A stretch of 41,834 bases of DNA from Suillus spraguei (Eukaryota > Basidiomycota > Agaricomycetes > Boletales > Suillaceae): positions 1-41,834 of the forward strand of contig JABCPU010000529.1 in the NCBI GenBank assembly GCA_016800925.1, given 5' to 3'. Under the pieces are notes generated by a model. It did no database searches. It was not told where the DNA came from and saw nothing but the letters and a program-made list of their open reading frames with translations. Both the position numbers and the translations under genes were made by a program. Below, piece by piece: positions 32,641 to 41,834 of the stretch. Each line of letters starts with the position of its first letter. The first letter of the stretch is position 1.

Positions 32641-33560
32641 TTTCTGTGGAGTATTAGTGGTAGTTGACGGAGGGTCAGATGAAGCAGAATCTGCATTTGG
32701 GATAGGTGGAGTAGTAATGCTTGATTTCTGTTCTTTGAGGCAAGATAGTTATGGACTTCTGAGTGAGCCAGGCTCAAACCTGCCACTGCCTTCTGCTTTT
32801 CTTTCCCTGCCTTCCCTCTTCTCTCCAAATTTTTGTGACCTTATGCGACTCTAGAGTTCATAGCCTTTTGTAGCTCTCTATCTATCTAGAATCACACTTG
32901 CGTAGTTTGGCAATATATTACCTAGGCATATCACAACTATGACAAAATGATCATTTAGTATCGACATCACATGTATTTTGGTAGTTCATGATTGCTACCT
33001 CATTGGCATTGCAAACAGCCATCATGAAGTCCATCTTAGGCAAAGGATGACCATTATTCTTGAGAGCTGTTGGTCTTCCCACAACAGTTTATCTATTAGT
33101 TGTCGCAGTTGCAAGACATGTATATCTCTTCACCAGTATTTTTTTTTGCACCTTCTTAACCTTCAATATCATTATGCTATGATCATTTATCATTTTATCT
33201 TGAGGTATAATTCAGTGAACATGTGATCTAAATCTGCCACTCACACCCATAAAAACCTTCTTCTTGCCAGTCTCCTAATGTACTTGATCTTGAACCCTGA
33301 ACTTCTTTTGACAAGCTTTCTATAAGCTTATTGTCTATATTTCAGATTTCATAGAAGCTCATTGCTTCTACATCTTTGATCTCATAATGAACATTGCAGA
33401 GACATTGCTTGGAGTCTAGCACATTCACACTAGCCACTTGCAATGCAACTAGTGCACTCTGTGCTAGGCAACCAATATGCATGGGCCCAACATTTCTTCC
33501 AAGATGCCTGTTGTAGATTACCACTCAAGTCCCTTAGCACCTCACTAGGTCACTAACAAT

Positions 33561-33859
33561 CATCAGCAAACTACCAATTTCGTCACAAGTGCCACAAGGT
33601 GTCACAAGTATCACAAGGTGTCACAAGACATCACAGGTCTTACAAACTCAACAGACATATAATTAAATATTACACCACCAATGTTACTGATGTCTACAGA
33701 TAATACAAAACTGACATATATGCATCAGCAAACTACTAATTTCATCACAAGTGGGTGTCACAAGACATCACAGGTCTTACAAACTCAACAGACATATAAT
33801 TAAATATCATACCACCAATATTACTGATGTCCACAGATAATACAAACTGACATATATAT
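33561..33859 (+). repeat. Tandem duplication of about 140-160 bp
   Basis: Copy 1 (33561-33722) and copy 2 (33723-33859) share catcagcaaactac, gtcacaagacatcacaggtc, ttacaaactcaacagacata, attaaatat and acagataatacaaa. Copy 1 has an extra run of a short unit (caaggtgtcacaag). The 16-bp start atcatcagcaaactac also recurs inverted near 34278-34295, so the block may be inside a larger element. Confidence 0.8.
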
Positions 33860-34023
33860 GTGGGTTATATTAAGCTGCCTGTTAACTAGAATTTATTTAG
33901 TAGTAAATAGAATATGTAATGTTGTATTGAATGAATGAACTTAGTGGAATTTTCGCATTTTTGGACATGTAACATTGCTTTGGTATATATTGCTATTATT
34001 GTTGAGCTATATCAATGGTCTTG

Positions 34024-34090
34024 TGGGCTTAGTGGTAAGAACAGTGGTACTTGCAACTGCTGAGGTCTTAGGTTCATTTCCTACCAACTG
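34024..34090 (+). other. tRNA-like sequence, possible SINE head
   Basis: A-box-like gggcttagtggtaag, then an anticodon-arm-like region, then a T-arm-like ttaggttcatttcctac with a 7-nt loop. The acceptor stem is weak, so it is not called a tRNA gene. Confidence 0.4.
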
Positions 34091-34299
34091 CAAATTATAA
34101 TGTGTGAAAGTGATCAGGTGATGTGACATGCAGTGTCATGATACTGTTTTGCCATTTCTCCTCCGAAACCCCAGAAGCTTGTACAGTTTGTGGCTGTTGT
34201 ACAGGCTTGCACAGCAGGGACTTAGCTGTGAGTTTGTCGACCCTGTACAAGTTTGTACAATTCTGTACAGGCCCCCAGTAGTTTGCTGATGATGGCTGA

Positions 34300-34990
34300 C
34301 ATTTTCTTGGCTGTCCAGTAAGTTCATTGTGCTGTGAATGTGCTGCATTGACTTATTCATCTCAAAAGGAAACTCTGCTCTAATGGTGCTGGTACCATAG
34401 CATCACACAAAGATGCTATGACTTTCCTCGACCTCCGATGGCATGGATGATGACAAGTAGTTCTGGATGTCCTAGTCATGGTTCATGTTGATTATGTTTA
34501 CAATTTGTTTATTGGTATCATATAAATACACACAACCTATGTTTGTATGCCCCCATTTAATCAAACTCTAATTTGTTCTTGTACAACTCAAATTCCTGCA
34601 TAAGTGTTCATACTGATAATCAAGCATTATTGGTTGTAAGTTTGCCTGATGTTGAACATAATTATCACTAATTTATCATGTGTAAAGAATTCCTTGTGAG
34701 GCAGTAAAAAGTCTAAGTTGTCTATTTTATCGAAATTATCACAAATTAGAGAAAGTTTTACATACTTAGCCTAAATTTGTAGCGGAGGGTTTTCCTGATG
34801 AAATTGAGCCTGATTTTGACCAGTGTTGATTTTCTGCAGGACACAAAACTTTGACAATTGCCTCTTCAAGTCACACACACGAACTCATCTATATACTATG
34901 GACACAGTCCATTTTTTCAGTATTTAACTGTTCATGAGTTGAGGCCATACATCAAAATTTTGCATTACTATACCATTTGCATTACCGGGT
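34300..34990. other. AT-rich, no gene recognised
   Basis: No open frame with protein-like composition and no repeat shared with the rest of the window was seen. To the left, near 34180-34280, the short unit gtaca(a/g) recurs (ttgtacaggc, cctgtacaag, tttgtacaattctgtacagg). Confidence 0.45.
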
Positions 34991-35254
34991 CATCCATAGT
35001 ACCTGAAAGGGGATGGGACGATATATCACCACCAAACACTTACTTGATCAGGACGGTGACAAGTAGAGTGACGCAACACAGCTGAAGATATTATTAATGC
35101 ATCTCAGATGCAGCATGCCAAGTCAATATGCGATGCCAATCAAGGAACTTGGTGGTTGGAATACATATGCGCCCGTTCTTATAATTTCATGCAAGTTCAA
35201 GGTAATCTTTCAACTGCAAGGCCTGATCAACACATAAAGTAAAAATGGTTTGTC
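34991..35254 (+). repeat. Dispersed repeat R, copy 2
   Basis: Matches R1 (6911-7178) along its length with small indels; the two end at the same sequence, atggtttgtca. The right end coincides with the point where the glutamine synthetase-like reading frame (minus strand) loses its last codons. Confidence 0.8.
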
Positions 35255-37378
35255 ATCGCCTACCTTCCCAGTTTGTCACCGCCGTATTCCAAAGCCTCAC
35301 CTCATGCTCCCTCGTTGCTCCAAAGTGGTTCACAAAGTCATCTCCAAACACTTCGCGCGCAATGCTATCAGGCCTCATCATAACGGTGGTCGCATCTTCC
35401 AACGAACTAGGAAGCAAAAACGACCTATTCGTAAATAGTTAGCGTCACGATACTATAAGATAATCTGCTAGTTCACCTCCTTCCCGGCTGGGTAGCTTTG
35501 GTGAGTGGAGATGGGTGGCGTTGTGAGCTTGAGTTGTTTGGCAATGCCCCGCATGCCCAGTTGGAAGATGGCACTCAAAGCAAAGTAGGGATTCATGTCA
35601 GCACCAGGTACACGAACTTCAAATCTTGTTGCGGATGGCGGAACAGACGGGGGCGAGATGATGCGGACGGAAGCTGCACGAGAATCGTACCCGTACGTGA
35701 CTGCGTTAGGAGCCCAAAAAGCTTCACCGCCAACGAGACGTTTGTAGCCATTGATCGTTGGGACAAGCTCCCAAGTTTTTAGATAAAATCACATTAGTGG
35801 GTGTCGGGCACTCACCATAGGCATCACTGCCCCATTTATCATTAACATACACCTTAACCGAGCATGAAAAATTCTACATACCATCAGCAAGGCCATCCAA
35901 TACGCCAGCCAAAAAGTGCTCCCCAATTTCACTTAGGTATCTTGTGTCCTCGAACGCTGCATCAACTCGTCCGCGATCGCGGTCCGCGTCTGAAAGTGAG
36001 AATACATTGCGGCCTTCTCCGTTTTTAAGTGATACATGTACATGTCTAAGCTGATGTCAGAAAAGTTTTAGACATAAATGAGATATGAATGCAAACCCGC
36101 TGCAGCCTGGTACCTGAAGCAACGTTCCGATGAGATTTTGACAAATTCTACTAAAATCTGACTCACGTTTCCCCATGGTTTCGCCATAAAACTGGGGAGG
36201 ACTCCATGCTTCAGCCCTACACTCTTCGCCAGGAACTTGTACAGGATAGCGTTGTCCGCCATTCTCATAGCTGATGTATAAGCGAGAGCAGTCTCGAGGA
36301 CTCCTGGACCCGTTTCGGTGTCTACGCAGGAGTCAGCTTTCATCAGTGTTATAGTAAATAAATCGTCGTACGATGTCCTTCGATATCTATGCCAAACTTC
36401 AGACTCTCATCGAACAGCGCATGAAAATAATTTTGGTTTAGTTGAGTGCGCAATAAGCTATACCCATGCACTGTAGTGATCTCGAATCAGCGAATACATA
36501 AAAACGGCCACTTTTCTTACTTCCTGGGGTTAACGGCTGCAACTGAGTGAAACGCTTTTGAGCCGCGGACTCAGGGGTCTCTAGATAAATAGATTTGAGT
36601 CACCTCTCGTAAACAGGAAATTGTTACGGACGCACCTTTGAAATTAAAGTACTAGAAAGCCTCATGAGTCTATTTAGACCAACGCACGAGTGGCTGAGAT
36701 TGCTCACCTCAAACTCCACTCCAGCAATGCATTCCATATCATGAGCAGCCGCATTATCAACAGCTTTGCGCAGAACGCCTCTAGGATCCGCACAAATGGG
36801 CGCTGAAGTCTTTGGATCAAAGAATGAGACAAGGAAAAAAGGTACGTTGTTTTTCCCAAGGTATGCGACGAAATGTCGATAGGTCTATCGAAGCCATTAT
36901 GTCGCAGTAACCGTTCTCTTTATTTGATATGGCCAATTCCCGAGTGTAGACTGAAATCGTGCATGTCCCAGCCACTGCAACGTAACTTGTATCATGACAA
37001 CGAATCGGGGTTGCAATGAGACGTACAAAATCACGCTACAAAATCCAAACCCTCCTGAGGAAGTAGCGCCTAGAAACTTATCTTTGGACTGCAGGTAACA
37101 AATCAAACATTGACAAGAACGGACTCGGCAAGAAGCATACCATAAATTTCCTCTAAGGCACGCCATCCACTTGAGCAAAAATCAGCATTCTACTTTTTCA
37201 AGCGTCAGAAAGCAGGGGATGCACCATCTATGCCTGTAGGGTAACAAGTTATAACATCGAGTTATCATATCTTGCAATCATAACCGACCTGCAACTTTAC
37301 CTTGACATCATTGCAAAGTAGTTGCTTGAGGTCATCGATTGACCTTGGAGCTCCTGGAGTAGCACTCGTAGTCGCCAT
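35255..37378 (-). pseudogene. Glutamine synthetase-like protein (FluG / type I-fold GS catalytic domain), 3'-truncated and partly frame-broken
   Basis: GS-fold family that ligates ammonia or an amine to glutamate-type substrates; the FluG-like members have unclear substrates. The start at 37378 begins MATTSATPGAPRSIDDL. Readable parts: VDG and KFM then SKDKFLGATSSGGFGFCSVI, RELAISNKENGYCDI, NNVPFFLVSFFDPKTSAPIC, LFDESLKFGIDIEGH joined to HTETGPGVLETALAYTSAMR, FLAKSVGLKHGVLPSFMAKP, PGCSG then HVHVSLKNGEGRNVFS, LVPTINGYKRLVGGEAFWAP and RIISPPSVPPSATRFEVRVP. Two tiny exons keep frame: 36651-36636 (16 nt) and 35826-35816 (11 nt). Damage: an in-frame TAG near 37150, frame changes near 36965, 36895 and 35420, and loss of the C-terminal end after VRLWNTAVTNWE at repeat R2. 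Confidence 0.85.
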
Positions 37379-37904
37379 ATTTCAAGTGGTTGATCGTTTC
37401 GAGAGAAGGCTACTGCTCTAAAGTCACTGGACGAGTCCAACTTGAAGTTGCTTGGTGTGCTGGCAGTACTGAATAGGAAGATTTTTTACATAATGTGGGT
37501 CCAGATCAGTAGAGCATCAGTGACAGCACTGCAGCTGCAGCTGCACAGTGGGGTGTTCAAAGTAAGCAGCGATTTTCACACGATTATCGAATTTTGAATC
37601 GTCTCATAATCACACACAGAATCGTTGCATAATCGTTCACTCTGACTACCACTATTAAATATAATTAAATGACGACATGTCGAAAGAGGTAGAGGGCGTA
37701 ATATCATTCTTCATATTTCCGACTGATTCTCATAACCAACCAACTCTCGCTTAGCCCAAATATTATCACCTTGCATTTTGTCTGGACTGTTGTACAGTTA
37801 GTGTCGTTGACCTTTCTACAAAATTAGTATCGCGCATGAATTCCCGATCGTCCAAGTGAACTTGTCAGCGGTGGATACGACTATGGGCTGCTGCACCACG
37901 ATTT
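37379..37904. other. Upstream of the GS-like gene; no gene recognised
   Basis: Presumed promoter side of the glutamine synthetase-like gene. Contains ctgcagctgcagctgcac near 37530 but no assignable regulatory element and no convincing coding region. Confidence 0.4.
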
Positions 37905-39186
37905 TCACCAAAGGACTACATTGTTCGATCTAGGCAGTTTGTGTATTTGGCTATCCCTTATATTTATGTCAGGGACGTCTCCTCTATTCGAGTCTCGAGG
38001 TGTTTCGATGTCTGCGCCATTGTTGTCCACCGTGTCACGATCTGGAATCTTGGCTACGGGTACCGGGTATGGATCGGCACCAGCAGGGAGAAAATGCATC
38101 TGGTACATCTATAAAAAAAGACTCTCCGCTGTCCAGAGGCACTTCCCGCACGTGATCGTTACTTGAGGGGTCGGCGGCGGGCGTGGGCCGCTATAGTTCA
38201 GACGTTCAAATTGCCAGCCGTATCTGAATATGATATTGCGCGAAAAAAATTGTTTTGGCGTTAATTATAGTCATTGGACATTTTTTCTCGTATAGATGTA
38301 CAAATATACATTGATAAGACTCATTGGTTGGACTCAGAGGCACAGGCCGTGGGTTTAGCCGATTCTTCAATCTACTGAATACACTTTTTCTTGCTGGAGC
38401 TGCATTTGGACCACGACGATAGACCATCTGCCAGAAGACGCTTCTTTGATAGGGCTGCGAGCGGCTGGGAATATCTGAGTCTCACCGGTTTATTGATTGA
38501 GTTTGCGCAGCACTACAAGCTCTTGAAGTATGGCAATGATGTGGCGAACGAAGCACGGGGAGAAATCGTGAATAACATAAGTAGTCTTGGATAAGATGGA
38601 GACTCGCAGTCACTGCCGTTGAGTCCTGCAAGATTTTGACGAGCGCCTGTGTACTATCATCCATGTGAAATCGATGAAAGGACGTAGGTCGGACAAAGAG
38701 ACGAAGCGTTGGTGGGAAGAAAAGCAGAAACTCGACATGTAATCATTAATACTTACTGAGAAGTTGACAAAATAAACGAAAAACAATAAATTCGCGGCAG
38801 TGCCAAGGTGCTCACACAATGTGTGAATGCATGCTGCGGGGCGCCACAAAACAGCTGTGGTACTTACTAACAACAAGCAACAAGTCAGCATGACAAGGAG
38901 CGTTGCGACTGACTTTCTCCCTAATCCCTCGCATTTTCCAAGTTGCTACCAGGAAATTTCCAGTGGTTACCGTCTCTGGAGAAGACTTACCACTACGAGC
39001 TTGCTGCACCTGAGCTATTTCTGCAATACTGTACGCTGAGAATGGTATCGGTTCGGTTGCTGGTCCAACCGAGGTTGATAGGTCAAGTGATGTAGCCTCG
39101 TTATTATAATCTTTTCGTTCCCAACGGACCTGAGCGTCTGTATGTCCGGTTGGTTGCATATCAAAGTCGAGGTTCGCGGGAGACAT
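37905..39186 (-). CDS. Hypothetical multi-exon gene, not recognised, model uncertain
   Basis: A likely first exon starts at 39186 (MSPANLDFDMQPTGHTDAQV) and ends in QQARSG at a gtaagt donor near 38988. Protein-like pieces follow on the same strand: DDSTQALVKILQDSTAVTAS near 38600-38664, VYRRGPNAAPARKSVFSRLK near 38370-38427, and FLPAGADPYPVPVAKI with DNNGADIETPRDSN near 37985-38100. The composition is plausible for a real protein (polar, proline-containing), but exon joins could not be settled and no domain was recognised. It could be two genes or a decayed one. Confidence 0.35.
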
Positions 39187-39737
39187 GTATCATGCCCTTT
39201 CGGCCCTGAAGCTTGATGGCGGCCGTAATAGTAGAATGATTTTCCCTGCACCCCAGGGCTCGCGGTGGCCGTGTAGTTTGAAACGCAAGGCCGTTTCGTA
39301 CATACATGTGGTGATGTGATCAAGAATTTGAGCGTTAGGCGTCGAACTCTATTCTGTTGAGGTGAAGTACCCGTGCTTGTTTCTGATGATACAATGGGTC
39401 CTATTCCTTGTAGTAACGTACACTAATAAAAGCAACGAATTTGTGTATAAGTGCCGTTTATATAATGGAGCTGAACCTACAGTCATCACATGCTACATGG
39501 TAGTCGGGTATACAAATTACCTGTGATGGTGCGAGGATTGCCGGGTGAATCCAGTTCACGTAAGTTCAGTCAAACGTGATGCACGTTGCGTGTCCTTACC
39601 TGCACATATAGAGAGGGGTTCTAGGCTTCGAATTTCTAATCTCTCCAAAAATAGTCTATGATCCACATTGTGCTCACATGAGTAGTCCTGAAAACCGTGT
39701 TCACAATGCGCACAATGAGAGAGGATCATCTCCTGAA
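39187..39737. other. No gene recognised
   Basis: Short open frames only on both strands. Lies between the hypothetical minus-strand region and the repeat units upstream of the right-hand WD40 paralogue. Confidence 0.4.
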
Positions 39738-40600
39738 ATTGCAGTTTACCCAAAACCAAGAGTTAGAATTAGAATAGTCGAATGTTTACATGATAACAAA
39801 AATGAATGTGTGTAATGGCGATCTCATATGAGATCAAAGAAATGCCGGTACATCAAGGTGAAAATATGTCTCACAGAATAGGCTCAACGCCATATTTGAA
39901 AGCAAGAAAACATCGCATTGAACGATATCGAAGAGCAGGAAGACTGCAAGGCTGTATGCTTGTGACAATTAATGCACGTGAACACCAACATAAGAATATG
40001 CAATTAGTAGGCAGAAGGCAAGAAAAGAAAAGAAACAACAGACCTGGATGCAGGCGGCAGTCGCTAATTCAAAGACCGGATCCTCCCTTGGAATTGCAGT
40101 TTACCCATGACTGTCTTCAAAAGGATCCATCAATAGCAGAGTTGGAATTAGAACAGTTGAATCTCTACATGATAACAAAATGCCGTGTAGCGGCGATCTC
40201 ATAGGATATCAAAGAAATGTCAACATCAAGGTGACATTGTATCTCGCAGAATGGGCTCAACATTAGATTCGAAAGTAAAAAAACACTCCGCATTGAACGA
40301 TATGTTAAAGCCGGAGTACTGCAAGGCTGTGCGCTAATGACAATTGATGTACATGAACACTAACATGTCAGAGATTCTCATCAGTAGACAGCAGGCAAGA
40401 AAAAAATCAAACAACAGACTTGGATGCAAACGGGAGTCGCTAACTCAAAGACCGAGTCGTGCCTTGGAATTGCAGTTTACCCATGACTGACTTCAAAGAT
40501 AGCACAGTTAGAATTAGAACAGTTGGATCTCTACATCATAGCAAATGCGTGTAGCAGAGATCCCGTAGGAGATCAAACTCCGCAACCAACAAATCTCCAG
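39738..40600 (+). repeat. Tandem upstream units of the right-arm WD40 paralogue
   Basis: Units begin near 39738, 40090 and 40455 at attgcagtttaccca and run about 350-365 bp; the third is partial. Each contains gaattagaa, tctctacat or tgtttacat, atcaaagaaatg, ctcaac, cgcattgaacgatat, ctgcaaggctgt and ggcaagaaaa. The left arm (17800-18290) has the last two units only; the most diverged unit, 39738-40090, is specific to this side. Confidence 0.8.
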
Positions 40601-41834
40601 GAAAAAACATTGCAGGGTGCTAAACGTCACATGTAACCGGACGGATGACCGTCTATAGCGGTATTTCGAAACGCATGTGACATTTTGTTCCTACGTATCT
40701 GAAATGCGTCAAGCAAGGTAATTAGAGTGTGTTTAGCGTCAAATGAAGCAATATAAAACGTGCGGCTCACACACCTCTTCAGCCCCACTTTACCAAGTTC
40801 CTTCGTGCAAAATACCACTAAGCTCTAGCCAAATGGCGGCACGTCATTCCTATCACCATTCCTACTCGAGTATTTGAAGATCGTACACAAACGGTCTACG
40901 CAGCTGCAGATGTTCCCTTTAGTCAATGGATGGTCACCACCTCTGAGGACAGGCTGGTTCGTCTGTGGGACTTGAGGTCAGGTGAGGTACTGAAGCGTAT
41001 GGAGGGGCACACTGGTGAGGTGATAGGGTTGGCGGTATCACGAGATGGGCAAATGATCGTGACCGGTGACGAGCACGGAGAGCTCATCGCCTGGCAGGCA
41101 CAAACTGGGAAATCTCTCACCGGACGTATCAAAGTTCACAACGGCGCAGTCAGCTCGATGGACTTTTCACCGGATGGTGTATACATCGTCACCGTGTCAT
41201 CGGCACCAAACGACCATACAGTCAAGTTTTGGAACACCAAAACATGGCGCAAACCTCCGGAGACTTCAACTGCGGTAGAATTATCCGCTGCGTTCGGTTT
41301 GCGCGGTCTGGCGTACATGCACTTGCGATTGCAACAGACCAAGATATCCAAATTGTCATCGAAACAAAGTCCAAGCCAAGTTCAAGGGTCACAGTCACGG
41401 CACATTGTCACTCGCCTGGTCTCCCGATGGCAAACGCCTTCTTTCAGGGGGAGATGACTTTGATCCCAGCATAAGGGAGTGGGATACATTGACCTGGGCG
41501 CAGGTCGGTCGTCCATGGACCGGCCACACATACAAAGTCAATTCTATTGCCGTCAATTTTTCGGGCACGCACGCAGTTTCCGGCTCTAGCGACAACACTG
41601 TTCGCATCTGGCAGCTCTCTGATAAACAAACTATCGCCATCTTCCAGCACACTTCTTCTGTTATTTGTGCAGCCTTCTCCGCGGACGGCACTCACATCGT
41701 TAGCGGAGGTTATGATAAGAAAGTCACAGACTGGGCGGCACCCAAGGGTATCTTACCAGTGGATGTTTCCAAGGTAATTCCCAATGTTCAAGTTCGCCAT
41801 CTCATCTAATATATTCAGGTAATTTGCTGTAGGC
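40040..41834 (+). repeat. Right arm of the large inverted duplication
   Basis: Inverted counterpart of 16460-18290, covering upstream units, the proximal promoter (cacctcttcagcccca), the WD40 exon and the start of the next exon. It reaches the window edge, so more of the duplicated gene may lie beyond. Confidence 0.92.
40833..41834 (+). pseudogene. WD40 exon of a paralogue of the large WD40-TPR gene (frame-broken; continues beyond window)
   Basis: Collinear with exon 1 of the gene at 17494-16553. The proximal promoter and ATG (40833) are conserved, but an extra base just after the ATG leads to an early TGA near 40877. The propeller then reads well from about 40930 (RLVRLWDLRSGEVLKRMEGH) to 41248, loses one base at KTW (41248), loses another near 41365, and ends in frame with DVSK at 41773. 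Intron 41774-41818 is 45 nt against 81 nt in the left copy. The next exon starts at 41819 with one extra T compared with the left copy. Likely a decaying duplicate, or one read in a different way beyond the window. Confidence 0.85.

Overview
The window is a piece of a fungal nuclear genome. Genes are broken by many GT-AG introns of about 45-65 nt, and the recognisable products (UBC1-type E2, AP-2 sigma, Glo3 ArfGAP, coproporphyrinogen oxidase, HIS1, FluG-type glutamine synthetase-like protein, CsbD-family cruciform-DNA protein) are typical of Agaricomycetes. The WD40 plus TPR gene resembles a family I associate with Boletales-like genomes; that placement is inference. No rRNA gene, complete tRNA gene or CRISPR array was found.

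Layout. (1) 1-6092 is gene-dense housekeeping DNA: UBC1 (-, runs off the left edge), a frame-broken HEM13 (+), a CsbD-family gene (-), AP-2 sigma (-) and GLO3 (-). (2) 6.9-10.2 kb is decayed: a dispersed repeat (R1) abutting the 3' half of HIS1, scrambled WD40 fragments in both orientations, and a truncated MITE. (3) 10232-17494 (-) is one very large gene. A single-exon seven-bladed WD40 propeller is followed by about 16 phase-0 exons encoding Ser/Ala/Val-rich sequence, mostly S-A-V-S-x-x hexapeptides, and then a TPR-like C-terminal region. The middle is an amplified exon-intron array. (4) 18.3-35.2 kb is repeat-rich: transposase, LINE and DUF659/hAT relics, hairpin-forming tandem repeats, a decayed Ty3/gypsy chromovirus with rearranged LTRs, a solo LTR with a perfect 5-bp target duplication, tRNA-like sequences and a second dispersed repeat (R2). 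(5) 35.2-39.2 kb (-) holds a damaged glutamine synthetase-like gene and an unidentified multi-exon region. (6) From about 40.0 kb to the end is an inverted copy of the promoter and WD40 exon of the large gene, so two paralogues lie head to head about 22 kb apart.

Main biological points. The large gene looks like a modular protein whose linker grew by duplicating symmetric (phase 0-0) exons together with their introns. One exon is a visible chimera of the two module types. Intact and heavily indel-damaged genes alternate, which argues against uniform sequencing error and for differential decay of a duplicated or redundant region. Several structures deserve a second look: compensating base changes in alternate copies of a 50-bp hairpin repeat, an inverted LTR pair that would give a long hairpin RNA, an extra open region after the chromodomain of the retroelement, and the R repeat lying exactly where two unrelated genes are truncated.

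All exon boundaries were read by eye from splice signals and family knowledge. No alignment or search was run.
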